Positions 34,920 to 47,784 are shown, counted from the stretch's first letter. The stretch: DNA of 64,000 bases from Lobosporangium transversale (GCF_002105155.1 NW_019028988.1:248001-312000); one strand, 5' to 3'. The notes: a model not told the origin generated them from the sequence alone. Translations and numbers: made by a program.

Positions 34920-35188
34920 GTCCAATTAGTTCATTTCATCTGTAACTCCCTTGCTCTTTCTTTGTTTCTTCTTTTCCTTTCCTTCCCTTTTCTCTTCCTC
35001 CTTTCTTTATCTTTCACCTGCTTGCTTCCCTTCTATTCCTGTGTCAAATAGCCTTCCCCGACAATTGTTTGTGTGTGCTCACTTCTCTTTCTTTCACTTC
35101 TTAACCATTCCCGTCCCCACGATCTATGCTCTCTTAATGCCTTCTCTCTCTCTTGTTCATATTTAATTAAATCACGCACAATTTATCA
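34920..35188 (+). promoter_or_regulatory. pyrimidine-rich leader of the F-box gene
   Basis: A nearly unbroken CT-rich stretch of about 250 nt precedes the ATG, ending in an A/T-rich 30 nt around TTAATTAAATCACG. It is the same type of leader as at the other intronless genes. Confidence 0.45.
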
Positions 35189-38100
35189 ATGTCGCCATTA
35201 TCATCATCATCACAACGCCCATCCTCCTACTCCTTCTCTTCTTCTTCTCCATCAATTGCATCGTCCACATCCAAACTCATGCCCTCGTCTTTACCCTCCA
35301 CCCGATCTATGCCTCCGGAATGTCTAGAACGTATCGTCTTCCATGCTTCTCAGGACCATCGTGTCCTCTGTACACTAATGCAGGTCAACTCTACACTCTT
35401 TCAAATGGCCACTCCTTATCTTTATCGAGAGGCATTCCACTTTCAGTTCGGAGATGAGTTTATCCTTGACTGGAACACTGAGGCGTGGACTCGACATCTG
35501 AGAGAGGTTCGACATACAAAACTGCTGCTCCTCTACTTATCTTGTACAGAACCCGTTCAATCTGCCTTGTCGCCATCATTATCATTATCATCATCATCAT
35601 CATCATCATCAACACCGTCCTCATTATCATCGTCACTATCTTCATCAGCATTATCTTCAGCTTTCTTGTCACCACATACCGATCTACTCAACAGCACTGC
35701 TACTTTATCAGCAGCATCAGGGCAAACAGTAGGGGCAAAACAAGAGCCACCTGGACCAAAGTCTGGTGCTGTGTCAACTAAAGCAACAGCTGGGGCATGT
35801 CCTACGATTCAACGAAATAAATACTTGAGGAGATTGAGTATGTTACAGGGTCAAGGTCAACGACAACATGAGTATGTTGAGCCACAGGATAATGACAGCG
35901 TCAATAACGACGATAGTAGGAGTCATTCTCTTCCAATGTCCTCCTTGTTCACTGGTTCTGCTGTCAGCCGCATTCCTGCATCGTTAGAAACACTTCTTAA
36001 AACCTATATTGATTGCCTCGAGTCACATAGTGACACAACTAACGCAACAATGGGCTCTTCTATATCAGCTTCCATGAAACGAAAGCCTGGCAACAGTTGT
36101 GGTAGTATCGGCATACGCAAGGGCAAGCAGAGAGGTACCTCCAATAAATGGACAGGACAACGACAACGGACAGTCAATTATCTAGACTACGTGGAACACT
36201 TGGACCTCGACATCTTTCTCACAACAGCTATCCAAAATCTCTTCTCTCTATCCTCGCTGTCCTCGTGCTCATCATCAAAAGGAAAGCGACGTCTATCAAC
36301 TGGCTTTCTTCCTAGTCAACATCATGGATCCTCAAGATCGAAGTCTTATCTGTCCGAAAGGGTATTTATTGAACAAGTCCTTTTCCGATCCACTGCCCAA
36401 CATATCACAACACTATCGCTCTCAGTGACAACCTTTGCACGTTTACAACGGGATTTGATGGAGTATATTGTCACTCCTTCTTCATCCATGGCAACAGCAG
36501 CAGCAGCAGCAGCACAAAGGGAGCGAACGCCAAAGACCAAGAACGGTGCGGGCGTTTGGGAAGGTGCACCGCTCTCTCAGCTCTCCCGCTTGAACATATC
36601 TGGACTGCATGCGGAGCTCAAGCCAAGAGTCTTAAGAGCCATTCGCTGGTTTTTGCGCCGGCACGTGGCTGTATACCCTGGAACTCTAACAGCTATTTCT
36701 TTGGAGGGTGCTGGTGATTCGATCGTGAACCGAAGACGTCAACGGAATCGAAATGTGGTCGCTGCAGAACCTGTACAGCCAGGAGTTGTTCATTTTAACC
36801 ACCAAGATGCAGATTATTATGATGAGAACGAAGTGATAGATGAGCTGGAAGAGGAGGAGCAGCCAGGACATGGGCACCATAACCACCACCATCACCTATA
36901 CCAGCATCAGCAACCACAAACCACAAACCATCATCAATATCCCCACCACCATCCTTTACACTACCATAATCTGCCCTTGAATGGGGGGCCTAACGGCGTG
37001 TTATTTGTCGATGCCGCTGGCCAGATCAATAACATCCTTAACGGAGGCAATAACGCTGCTGCTGCTGCTGCTGCTGCCGCACAAGCAGCTGTGGCATTCC
37101 CCGGAGTCTTTCATTCGCAGTATTATTTACTAAACCGAAACCCGGATCAATCATGCGAGATAGATTTCCTGTGCGTCTTTCAGGAGCTACAAGGGCAGTT
37201 AAAAGTCTTGGATCTGTCCCAGTGGTCTTGGAGCGTGATTACACATCAAGCATTAGATCTGATCCCGACTAGCCATCTGACGACTCTTCGATTCCATCCC
37301 CGGACCAGGATTCAATCTCCTCATGGGTCTCTGTTCTTGTCACGATGCCCTATGCTGAAAGACCTAGAGATCCATGCTTTCGATGCAGGACTACTCGATC
37401 TGGATAATAACAGCTATTACAGCGCTTTCATGAACACCAATGGTAGTAGTAGTGAAGGTGGTAATGACGCCAATGTAGGCGTGAATACAACTACTCTAAG
37501 TTCTATTCATCAGCACCAACAGCAACAGGAGCATCAGCTCATGTCCCCCTCAATGTCAATCTCAACCCCTGACCTTACCTCTACATCAATAACTGGATCT
37601 TCTTCCTCAGTGACAACATCACTTCAATCATTGTCGCTAACAGGGAGTGTCCAAAATGTGCTGCCAGCTGCCAGCGATGCCATTCGGATTATGGGAAAGT
37701 CTCTGACAACACTCGAGCTCACTGGGCATCTCGATGGCTTTCTGTCAGCTCAGCAAACACACCGTCTAATGGACTGGAGCGTTTCACTTTCAGACATGGC
37801 TCTTCCGCATCTAACCACCTTGCAGCTCCATGGCCATCTCGCTATGACGTTTGAGGTCCCTTTATTGTTAGAGCTCTGTCCAACCTTGAGGAAGCTTGGA
37901 TTGACAATCAGGTCGTACACTAGTACAAGCTTTATCCGTTCAGAGGCTGCACGTGTTCTGCCGCGATTTATGGTACCATGGGAAAAGAAAGAAAAAGAGA
38001 TGGCGAACTCTGATCCACAAAGTCATGGCTCAGTCTCGAAAGAAGCTCGAAAGTTTTGCTTACGAGAACTGCACTTAGAGGGCCCATGGATCCTGACAGA

Positions 38101-38956
38101 TAAAGATATGACCCAATTAGGCGAGCAGATTTATGGCTTGGTGGTTTTGAATCTGGTTGAATGCCGATTTTATCCCAACCAGCGACGTCGGATGGTGAAC
38201 GAGGAAGACAGGGTGGAAGAAGATTTGGAACGCTGTGGTGATCCGGAGGTTGGCAAGAGCAGTCATGACATTGACAGTGATCAGGAGCAGGCTTCTCCAG
38301 TTGTGCGTCTTGTAGAGCGTATGCAGGGGACGCTTCGTATCTTGAGAGTCCATCGTCGTGGGCTTGAAGGAAAGCCACGTCGTGACTCTGCTGACTATTC
38401 ATCATCCATCCTGCCCAGCAAAGTCCCCGCCACCTCATCGACTTCCCTTGACGCTTTTCATGACAGTAATAACAACAAAAGCATCATCAATAGCGGGAAC
38501 CTCTCGACAGCTCACATTTCATTACCATCACTTCCACAATCTTCTTCGTTACCCAGAGAGTCTGTTCTCGAATTTAAGAAACGGTTCCCATTGATCGAGT
38601 TGCAGATTCAAGAGAGACAACACGAGCATAGTTTTGTGTTAGCTTCCTCTGCAGAGACCCTACGTCGGATCCATCAATCACCACGGCCTGCACGGATTCC
38701 AACCCATTTCTCAGACCTGTTGGGACAGCCAAGTTCACCCTCAAGATTACATGATTTTCAAGCTCAGAACTCTGCATGGCGGAGGGTTCAACATGCAATG
38801 CCATTTTTGAAGATCTTCCAGAGACGGCCTACGTACACGCCCAATGGATACGAGAATCATTTGATTCGGTCTTGGGGCCGTCCTTCTGAACGCTTTGCAT
38901 GGTTGTTGCCAACCAGACGGCGGAGCTCTGTGCCAAACATCAATGTCACATTTTAG
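35189..38956 (+). CDS. F-box-like / leucine-rich protein, 1255 aa
   Basis: This is one uninterrupted exon. After a Ser-rich N-terminus an F-box-like segment lies at about 41-85 (MPPECLERIVFHASQDHR, LMQVNSTLFQMATPYLYREA), the usual form of fungal F-box proteins that recruit substrates to SCF ubiquitin ligases. The remainder has leucine-rich stretches with LRR-like spacing (LKVLDLSQWSW, CPMLKDLEIHAF, LTTLQLHGHLA, CPTLRKLGLTI, LRELHLEGPW). These are separated by long low-complexity inserts: poly-Ser from TCA repeats (about residues 128-165), poly-Ala (about 434-441 and 621-629) and a His-rich block (GHGHHNHHHHLYQHQQ). Large F-box families are common in Mucoromycota. The target and partners are unknown, and the F-box call is by pattern only. 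Confidence 0.72.
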   Translation: MSPLSSSSQRPSSYSFSSSSPSIASSTSKLMPSSLPSTRSMPPECLERIVFHASQDHRVLCTLMQVNSTLFQMATPYLYREAFHFQFGDEFILDWNTEAWTRHLREVRHTKLLLLYLSCTEPVQSALSPSLSLSSSSSSSSTPSSLSSSLSSSALSSAFLSPHTDLLNSTATLSAASGQTVGAKQEPPGPKSGAVSTKATAGACPTIQRNKYLRRLSMLQGQGQRQHEYVEPQDNDSVNNDDSRSHSLPMSSLFTGSAVSRIPASLETLLKTYIDCLESHSDTTNATMGSSISASMKRKPGNSCGSIGIRKGKQRGTSNKWTGQRQRTVNYLDYVEHLDLDIFLTTAIQNLFSLSSLSSCSSSKGKRRLSTGFLPSQHHGSSRSKSYLSERVFIEQVLFRSTAQHITTLSLSVTTFARLQRDLMEYIVTPSSSMATAAAAAAQRERTPKTKNGAGVWEGAPLSQLSRLNISGLHAELKPRVLRAIRWFLRRHVAVYPGTLTAISLEGAGDSIVNRRRQRNRNVVAAEPVQPGVVHFNHQDADYYDENEVIDELEEEEQPGHGHHNHHHHLYQHQQPQTTNHHQYPHHHPLHYHNLPLNGGPNGVLFVDAAGQINNILNGGNNAAAAAAAAAQAAVAFPGVFHSQYYLLNRNPDQSCEIDFLCVFQELQGQLKVLDLSQWSWSVITHQALDLIPTSHLTTLRFHPRTRIQSPHGSLFLSRCPMLKDLEIHAFDAGLLDLDNNSYYSAFMNTNGSSSEGGNDANVGVNTTTLSSIHQHQQQQEHQLMSPSMSISTPDLTSTSITGSSSSVTTSLQSLSLTGSVQNVLPAASDAIRIMGKSLTTLELTGHLDGFLSAQQTHRLMDWSVSLSDMALPHLTTLQLHGHLAMTFEVPLLLELCPTLRKLGLTIRSYTSTSFIRSEAARVLPRFMVPWEKKEKEMANSDPQSHGSVSKEARKFCLRELHLEGPWILTDKDMTQLGEQIYGLVVLNLVECRFYPNQRRRMVNEEDRVEEDLERCGDPEVGKSSHDIDSDQEQASPVVRLVERMQGTLRILRVHRRGLEGKPRRDSADYSSSILPSKVPATSSTSLDAFHDSNNNKSIINSGNLSTAHISLPSLPQSSSLPRESVLEFKKRFPLIELQIQERQHEHSFVLASSAETLRRIHQSPRPARIPTHFSDLLGQPSSPSRLHDFQAQNSAWRRVQHAMPFLKIFQRRPTYTPNGYENHLIRSWGRPSERFAWLLPTRRRSSVPNINVTF

Positions 38957-39092
38957 AAATTTAGAATAAAATAATAATAAAAAAGTTCAATCAAAGCTCA
39001 ATTGCATTTTAGCTATCATACAATACGCATCGCATTATGGTAAAGGATAAAGATAAATAAATAAATAAATAAAATAGGCCATAAAAAAATTT

Positions 39093-42000
39093 CTACTTTC
39101 GCTCTTTAAGACGGAATGTGACAATACCCCAGAAGAGTACAATGAACAAAACATTAAATCCGATCAAGATGATCATATTCCTCCAATAACCACCCAGATC
39201 AAATCCAAACAGCTTCTGCAAAATTAGCGAGCCAGGGACATTGAACGCAACACCCTGGATATTATCAATCAGTTTGGATGTCGCGACTTCGTTGACTGCC
39301 AGAGCTTCAAATCCATACTTGAACATGGAAAAGTATTGAATCCATGTCAAGGCTGCAGGGATATTGCCAGAGTTGATCATAAAGCCTCCAAACAACATCA
39401 TAAAGAGCATCACGATTGACGACGCCAGGGATGCGACTCCAGTCGTGCGAACTGCCGCAGCAATGACAAGACAGAACATGGCAGTAGCAACGTTGAATAG
39501 AACGATGATCAGCAGGAACTTGAAAAATGTTTCGACCACAGGTGAGAGACCGATCATGAAATATGAGATGCAGCCCATAAAGATCGAGGGAACAATACGA
39601 AGAGGAATCAAATCAAATAGCAGTGTCGAAATAACAAAGGGCAATGGTGGGTAATAACCATTGGAACGTTCCTTGATAAACAATGTGCGCGTATCTGTGA
39701 AGGCACCCAGAGCAGAGATACTACTGAAACCCAAAAGTGCGAGCATAAAGAACAAAGATCCAGCGCGGTTTTGGAAACCTGCTAGGTTCATGGGCACTTG
39801 ATAATACAATCCTCCAATAAAGACACCAAGAACAATCGCGACAGCCAGATGAAGAACCAACAAAGACTTGTCGCGGATCAAAGTTTGAAAATTGCGCTTC
39901 ATGATCACCTGCAGCTGGGCTAAGAAACTAACCGGGTACACCGTATTTTGCTTCTTTCGGGCTCCTTCCTCAGAGAATGAGGCCGTTGAGGACCTAGCGG
40001 AGCCCTCTTCCTCTATTGGCACGGATGTCTCATACGAGTTGCGAGTAATGTCACTAGCATTATTGTGTTGAAGGGCATTGCGGCTATTGTTGTTGCTATT
40101 GCCATTGCTCACTGCACGGCGGGACACGGCGTTTCCAGATATGTGTGTTTGATGACCCGTACTAAGACCCGCCTTTTCATTTTCGGATCCATCGTTGAAG
40201 CTCTTGGCCTTTGCCACTAATTCCTGGTCCATCGCAATATCGAGCAAATAATCAGCAATGTTGTAGTTTGGCGGACAAACCAAGCCTCGCTGAATAAAGT
40301 AGTCTGCAGCAGTGGCCGTAGGTCCAAAGTACAGGGCAGATCCCTTGCTTACAACCAGTGTCTGATCAAACATGAAGAAGATGTCGGAGCGAGGTTGGTG
40401 GATTGTCAGGATCACAGTCGTTGTCTTGCTGGCTGCTAGTTTGCAGAGTTGCTCTACCACCATATGTGCACTGTAAGAGTCCAATCCAGAGGTGGGTTCG
40501 TCCAGAATCAAAATCGGGGGACGTGTAATCAGTTCCAATGCGATCGAGACACGGCGTTTCTCTCCTCCAGAGATACCACGCGCTGTAACATTGCCAATCC
40601 TACGATCTGCGCAGTGAGTCAATCCCAACATCTCAATCACCTCCGAAACGCGCTCGTGGACCCGGTGAATAGGCATTGCCTCAGGAAGGCGTAGCATGGC
40701 AGAGTACAGCACTGCTTCGTACACAGTCTGAGTAGGCGGCAACGTATCCTCCTGATCCACAAATCCGACTGCTCTGCGAATATCACTTTCATGAACTTGC
40801 TTGCCATTCAACAGGATCTGACCCGTGACCTTGCCATCCTTGCGTTTACCTGCCAAGATGTCAACCAGTGTCGATTTACCAGCACCAGATGGCCCCATCA
40901 CCGCTAGGACCACACCAGCAGGTGCTGCTCCTGAGATACCCTTCAGAATCTCCAGTCCGTCCTTATTAAGAGTATAGCCCACATTGCGGAACTCAAGTGA
41001 TGCTGCTTCGGCATTGAGAGTGTAAGGTGTACGTCTGAGGATAAGTTGATTCCGACGGGCAATCGAACAAACAACAATCAAGAACAAAACCAATACGCCT
41101 AGAATTGCCAAACAGGCGATCACACCTGGGGACATAGTGCTTTTGATTGTGGTGACAGTGGATTGCATCTCTGATGGGAATACACATTCGCCCAGATCAC
41201 AGTCCGTCATCTTGAGACCTGTTGGGAACAACCCACTCAGGTCTTTAATATAAAAATCACACTCATTACTGTTCTGTGGGCAAGTCAATGAGAAAGGGCC
41301 TTTTAAGCCATCGACAACATCTCCGAGTGTTACAACAGGTCCTGGAACACCTCCGCACATGAGTGTTGGCTTGATACACTTGCAGTTCAGTGTTGGGCAA
41401 TCCCATTTTGTCTGGACAACACCGTTCTCTTCTGTTGTGGCAAGTGTACAGTTGGGGATATCGCAGTAGAACTGTTCAGTATAACCCAACCATAACTGAG
41501 CATTCACTGTCTTGTTGACTGGGTCCAAGCTCATTGTCAGACTGTACTCTCCAGGGAAGAAACCTGTAAGTTCAGGAGCACGGACTGCACAGGTCATGTA
41601 TGCATTATGGTAAACCTCGGATTTTTTGTTGCAGACCATCTCCTCGTTGCCCAAGAAGGATGTACGCGATGGTGGTTTCGATCGGCATCCTGCATCTGTC
41701 TGACAAACTATATATTAAATAAATTAATAAGAATATACGTGATCAACCTCCTGTGTAGCGGATTATCAAATCCATCACGTCCATTCACGTAATCACACAC
41801 AGAACAACAAATAAAAATACAAAAAAAAAAAAAAAAAAAAAGTTGTTGATATTCGTACCATTGCAATTGAATCCTCCAAAACCATCGTCACACGAGCTAC
41901 AGCTGGTATTTGAAGCAACTGTGGGTCGTTGTGAAGGGTCTATCAAAGGTGAGCCGCATGATAGGAGGCTGCAATCAACACCGCCAAACCCAGGCATACA

Positions 42001-42331
42001 TTTACAAGTCTTGTTCTCACAGACACCGCTATTCATGCATCCCTGATGTATTGTGATATCAAATGGACTATAAGTTGGGTGTTTATCTCGAGGCAGAATT
42101 AGATATGATACAAATTCTCAACAAAGGATTTACCTTGGGTGAAGAGGAGCAGTCAAATTGGGGTTGACAAGTTTGAGGTGGCGAAGTTGGAGTGGATGTG
42201 ACGACAGAGGTGACAGTGGTGGTGACAACTGCTGCGGTTGTAGTTGTACCTTTAGACTGGGCCGAGATCAGCCCAGTCATGGTCATCACAACCGCCAACG
42301 AGGACAGCTGTCGAGTTAAAGAAAGCTTCAT
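39093..42331 (-). CDS. ADP1: ABCG-type transporter with EGF-like module (ADP1-like)
   Basis: Three minus-strand exons (42331-42134, 42042-41859, 41707-39093) give 998 aa. Order of parts: signal peptide (LSSLAVVMTMTGLISA), Thr/Ser-rich linker, EGF-like cysteine motif (GCMNSGVCENKTCKCMPGF), further Cys-rich lumenal region, one membrane helix (GVIACLAILGVLVLFLIVV), an ABCG nucleotide-binding domain and a C-terminal multi-pass ABC2 membrane domain. The ATPase motifs are intact: Walker A MGPSGAGKST, signature ISGGEKRRVSIALE, Walker B ILILDEPTSGLDS and H-loop ILTIHQPRSD. This matches yeast Adp1 (1049 aa), a half-size family member whose substrate is not known; human ABCG half-transporters dimerise. 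A Ser/Asn-rich loop separates the ATPase from the membrane part. The ATG at 42331 is the first in frame. Confidence 0.9.
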
Positions 42332-42610
42332 CCCCAAGTCGACGAAGGAAGGAGGGGAAGAAAACGAATAAAAGTCACGCGCCTTTCACTCAAATATTGT
42401 AAAAAAAGAATGAAGCCAGCCCTGAAGGATTACAAAAATGGAAAGATTTAAGGACAGACAGAGAAAGGGAAAAGAGAAAGTGGCGAAGTAGAAATGGAGA
42501 CTGAAATGGACAGACAATGAATGTCAATGATGTCTTTTAGGGAAGATGCAAGGAGATGAACCTGAGCAAGAGAGGGAAGAAAAAGAAAAGAAAAGAAAAG
42601 GGTAACAGAG
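42332..42610 (-). promoter_or_regulatory. pyrimidine-rich leader (coding strand) of the ABC transporter gene
   Basis: On the plus strand the 280 nt right of the start are dominated by AAAG/GGAAG. Read on the coding strand this is a CT-rich leader like those of the intronless genes. Confidence 0.4.
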
Positions 42611-44639
42611 AAGGAGATCGTCCTTTGTGATTGATATTTTTCATCTTTTACCCACATGTAAACCTGTGCTCTTTTTTTAGTGTTCAATAGCTCAATAGGA
42701 ATGATCTTCTGTGATTGTGAGCCACTTTCTAAAGCAAACACATAGTGCTGGCGGGCAAAACGATATTCGTGGCCACATGCTGCATATTATATTACAATAT
42801 CCGTATGTGCGCTGTGCCAGTCGGGCTACAGACAGATAAAGATGTGGGAACCATGGATGCGGAGTCGTGATCAGTCTCGGTCTAAGTGGAAGCATAAAAA
42901 AAATAAAAAAATAAAAAATAAAAAAAAGAGGAACATGTGCTGCCTAGTTACTGTTCATTCCAGATCATCCTTGCTCCTCTTTCTCGGACTAGACTATGGC
43001 AATATGCTTAGGTTAATTGGTAACAGAGACAACTGAGGTAACCTTCGTAGGGACTCGTAAGCAGAAATAAAAAGGAGGGCTCTTCCTCGTCGAAATAATG
43101 GTGTGCATCTAAGTGTCAGTTCAAAGTCAGCACATGTCGATGGCATGGGCTGAAATCTCATGTCACCCTTTTTTAAGAGAAAAAGACGCATGCTTATTTC
43201 ATGCTTCTAAAACAGTTTCTGCTTGAGCTTCAATAAATATTGGAAATAAATGCAATATCTATCACCAGAGAAAACAGGAGGATGAGAGTGAGGCGACGCT
43301 CCTTTAAAACAATCAAGTGTATCCTCACTGGATACAAGTCCGAAAGCAAAGTCCTCTAAGCTGTCTTCAAGGGAATCTTTTTATTTGCTGATCTAACTCA
43401 ACGGCAAAACGCATTCCTTTTCCAGGTGTAGGTTACACACGAACGCATTATCTCTTTTTTTTGCACTCCATCATTGAAGTATGATTGGCTACTAAAAAGT
43501 GGGATGATTTTTTTTCTGGCACAGAGTTGCAAGCGAATTCAACCCTTCTCATTTTCGCGTGCAGGAACAGCACCACATGGTCGCTAATGCAATATCTGTC
43601 GTGGTCGGTGCGTTCAGGTCTCAACAAGACATGTTGATTACAATTACTGTTTAATCATTTACCCTCACAATATCAATATATCACTCGACGTCGCTCAAGT
43701 CTTGAGGTGACTGCTGCATACATATACACTACCTGATGTTCAACATCGATAGGGATTCGTTTAATCTCATCTTTCTCCACAGTTTGAATTAACGTTGTAT
43801 AGATAGCTATTTAAGCTCAAACGCTTAAGAAGCACTCGGGGACCTTGGAGCATGTTTTATAGTGGTCATCTCTTTCCAGTGCGCTAGTAAGATATATATA
43901 TATATACTAATATTTAAAATGTTTCAAGAACCATAATTACCTTGCAAACGAGCTATAGACAAGATGCTAGTTAGTTAATTGGAGCCATGATTCGTTAACT
44001 ATGGCAGACGGTACATTTTTATTGGATAACTCATTTCCAGTAACAAGTGGTCAGTGTGAAGGGTAGTTTGAGGCTTAGACCAAAATTCCGTTGGCGTGGC
44101 GCAGCGCCTAACGACTCGACCGTAGCAGAAGAATGGAAGCGAGGGCAGTGCACAGCACATTCATGCTCACACACATTGAATATGCAAAATATATACGACA
44201 CGACTGGACACATGCATTCGCTATGACTTTCAATACGCATAGACCGCCGCCTTCCATGTGAACAGGCAGGTACAACAGATACAGAGCAAAGCACATCCTC
44301 ATTTTTGTTGGAACGAAAGAGTTCAATGCCAGATAATGTCGCGTGGAACAAGCTTAAAGGTTTATTTCGATTTGGAGAAGCAAAACTTTTCTATCAACTC
44401 ACCATAGAGTGACTTACCGCGTTGCATTGCGCTCACCAGAGGGATGATGTGGCGGTGGAGTGCTTGTTCTCTCTCTGCTGGTTCCTGGGCCTTGCAGTTA
44501 TTCATCCATCCAAAAGCATCGTTTTATTTTCCTGCAATGTGCCTGCATCCTTTCAGCCTGCGCCATTTGCATGGATATGGTATTTTTCCAAAGTGAACTC
44601 AATTGATTGGATTGTTTGCGAATCATCTGGCTTTGCTCT
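42611..44639. other. divergent intergenic region, ABC transporter / RRM gene
   Basis: No gene was recognised. The contents are AT-rich single-copy-looking DNA with a short (TA) run at about 43894-43907. Confidence 0.5.
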
Positions 44640-45102
44640 CACTCTTGCTCTCTCTTTTTTGGTTCTCCCGCCATTGGTCTTCTCTCATCATCCCCCATTT
44701 CATCCTCATCATCCTCATCATCCTCATCATCATCTTCCTCTTTTCCTCCTCTCTTTATCCCTTTGCTCCTCACTTCCTCACCATCTCACTTAATACTGCA
44801 CATAAACGTGCTCTTTTGATTTCCATCATCTCACCCTATTCTTTATACTCTAATTCTCTCTCCATTGCATCGCTTTACCACTTCTTCTTCCTTCTTGTGT
44901 TCGCGTTGGACACGGGAGCACGTTTCTTAGTCCCCTCCCCCTTTCCCCATCTCATCTTGTCTTCTACTAATATACCTTTTAGTTATTTATTGGCATCCTC
45001 CTCGTTGCATCATCTTAATACCTAATTTGCAATCTTGGTCTTTCATTACCTACAACTGTTCTCTTTTTGAAGCAACCTCGCAACCCGATACCATACATCA
45101 GC
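44640..45102 (+). promoter_or_regulatory. pyrimidine-rich leader of the RRM gene
   Basis: CT-rich sequence with CATCCT microsatellite-like repeats (about 44700-44745) runs for more than 400 nt up to the start codon at 45103. Confidence 0.45.
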
Positions 45103-45893
45103 ATGGCCTTCTACGACCAACTTGCTCTTCAGCAGCAACAGCATCAGCAACTTCCACCACTTCCACAACACCCATCATTTCAACAGCAGCAACAGCAACT
45201 TCTCCAGACCGCGTACAATAGCAATGATATGCGTACCTCTCTTTGGTAAGCAGCAATGACAAGGTTGCAATAGAGATGCACACAAAAAAAAACATGTCCG
45301 CAGAAACCAGCTCCTTTGGGAAGGAATAGAACAAAAGCAGAGAATTTAGAATAACTCAACAAAAACTGTCTCTTATCCAAATATATAATATTGAATAATT
45401 TAGGATGGGTGAACTAGAGCCTTGGATGGACGAGAACTGGATCCGTGGCGCATGGTACAGTGCTGGAGAGCAGGTCTCGGTTAAGATGATTCGGGACAAG
45501 TACACAGGGTAGGTGACAGTTTTATGCCTGCATACGATTGCTGATTTGCGTTTCATGGATATGTTATTGCCTCTGCAGCCTCTTCAAGAATAATTACTAT
45601 TAATAATGGATATTTTGCTCAAGAACATGAGACTGACGAATGACCAACTCGCTATTCGCTGATTTGCTTCTTCGTATTGGTACTAGTGCTAGTGCCGGTT
45701 ACTGCTTCGTTGAGCTGTCTAGCCCTGCTGCGGCAGCCAAGGCTATCAGCAATCTGAACGGGGTGCTGATCCCCGGGACCAACAAGCCCTTCAAGTTAAA
45801 CTGGGCAACTGGCGGTGGCGTCGCGTCCAAGTAAGTCGACGCTTATCAACGCAATATTTTATGATCAAACCACAGATGTCTTGTATTCAGGGG

Positions 45894-45926
<33 letters not shown>

Positions 45927-46270
45927 CACCTATCTCACTCATTCACTTTTTGTTATCTTTTAGTGGTCCCGGTGCAGGGCAGGAGTTTTCTGTATTTGTG
46001 GGTGACCTGTCTCCTGAGGTCACAGAGTTTATGCTGGCGGTATGTACTTGTAGACTTCAAGGATTGGGATCACGCATTGAATTTCCATATGACCAACTCA
46101 ACTCTTACATGTGTCTAACCATCTGACCGTATCGTCTTTATGCAACACCTAATCCTCGAAACTTCAAAGTCAAAGTTCCAGGAACGCTATGTGTCTTGTA
46201 GATCAGCCAAGATCATGACGGATGCCACAACAGGAATCTCAAGAGGTATGTGTTTTTCTAACTGCAAAAG

Positions 46271-46303
<33 letters not shown>

Positions 46304-47389
46304 GACTGACGGTTTGGTGCTTTTGCATTCTTTCTATAGGCTATGGGTTTGTCAGGTTTGGAGATGAAAGTGAGCAACTCCGTGCATTGCATGAGATGCA
46401 GGGAGTGTACTGCGGAAGTCGCCCGATCAGGATTTCCACTGCGACACCCAAGAACAAAATACCATCAGGTGGTGTGGGGGGCATGGGGGCAGGAAACATG
46501 GGCCCTGTTGGCGGTATGGCCGGCATAGCCGGTATGGGTGGTATGAATCCCAATATGGCTATGTCGCCTGCAAACTATGGCTTCAACTCACCTCTACAGC
46601 CAAACAGCCCTCAGCACCCTGCTAATCAATTTAATGACCCCAACAACACCACAGTTTTTGTTGGGGGTCTTTCAGGTGTTAGCCATGAGGATGAGCTCAG
46701 AAGTTGCTTCGCTATGTTTGGGGAGATTACCTATGTCAAAATCCCTCCAGGCAAGGGATGTGGGTTTGTTCAGTTCGTTCATAGACAGAGTGCAGAAATG
46801 GCTATTAGTCAGATGAATGGCTATCAGATTGGTAAGGCTCATCTATCCTTAGTACTTTTTTCATATTTGTGAGATATATCCTCCATTCACACTGGTGTAA
46901 TTGGGTTTTAGGTAATTCACGCGTCCGCCTGTCCTGGGGACGTGCCCAAAGCGAGAACAAGCAGCCAATGTCGCCTCATGGGCCGCCAATGATTGGCAGC
47001 CCAGGGTATCGGTAAGTCAGTAGTTTTTTTTTATTAAAAAAAAAAAATAAATAAATAAATAATTGATACTGATGCTGGTGCTAATGCCAATACTGATAAT
47101 GATATATCTTTTACTGTACTTGGGTCGATTGAGCAGATCGCCCATCCATAACCAGTTTTCAGGAATGCCGTTGAACAACCGCGCGTCTGCCCCCTATGGC
47201 ACGTTTCCTGGTATGATGGCTAGTACACCACCCATGCTTGGCATGATGCAGACGCCACCACCACGTGACCTTATGGAGCATGCTCCATCTGAGCACCAGA
47301 ATCGTGGCTTTGGTGATAGAAAGGAGAGCATCATGGACCGCATAGACGATGGCGCTACGTGGCGAGGCTCTGGTGCAATCTATGCTTAA
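45103..47389 (+). CDS. three-RRM RNA-binding protein (Nam8 / TIA1 / RBP45-47 type)
   Basis: Eight exons (45103-45245, 45404-45508, 45687-45830, 45964-46039, 46176-46245, 46340-46831, 46912-47011, 47137-47389) give 460 aa. After a Gln-rich N-terminus come RRM1 (LWMGELEPWMDENWIRGAW; GYCFVELSSPAAAAKAI), RRM2 (FSVFVGDLSPEVTEFML; SAKIMTDATTGISRGYGFV), a Gly/Met-rich linker, and RRM3 at about 283-356 (TVFVGGLSGVSHEDELRSCF; KGCGFVQFVHRQSAEMAI; RVRLSWGRAQ). This order is typical of yeast Nam8 and Ngr1, fission-yeast Csx1 and plant RBP45/47, which act in U1-dependent splice-site choice or mRNA stability. Which of these it matches cannot be settled here. Two introns end in tandem acceptors (45686 or 45692; 46175 or 46180), so exon starts there could shift by 6 nt or change frame usage. 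Two introns carry poly(A) tracts of about 30. Confidence 0.88.
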
Positions 47390-47749
47390 ACGCCACCAAC
47401 ACTGACCTATCTTTGCATGTCTTTTTTTTTTATCCAACTAATTCTCCCAAAAAAGTTTTTTTTTTTTTACATATTACTTCATGTCCTTTTTTGCTATTTT
47501 TTTAGTTTTCTATATACTACCATGTCATGCGCCCTTTTCCCTTTCCCTTTTATTTTATTACTATCTAATTATTTGTTTTACTCTAACGCTGCTTCTACGT
47601 TCGCTATGCTTTCTATTTCATACACTCTTTTTTTACTTTTTTTTTATTTTGACCATACCAGTTGTTAGTTAACTTTGTATTTATTGCAACAATCATCTCT
47701 AAGTTTTGTTTTTCAGTTTTTATTTTTTTAAAAAAAAACTTATTTATTC

Positions 47750-47784
<35 letters not shown>

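Noticed and set aside
35460-35675. Minus-strand Met-rich ORF opposite the F-box gene
   Set aside because: It is the complement of the TCA repeats that encode poly-Ser, so it is a shadow of a low-complexity coding region.
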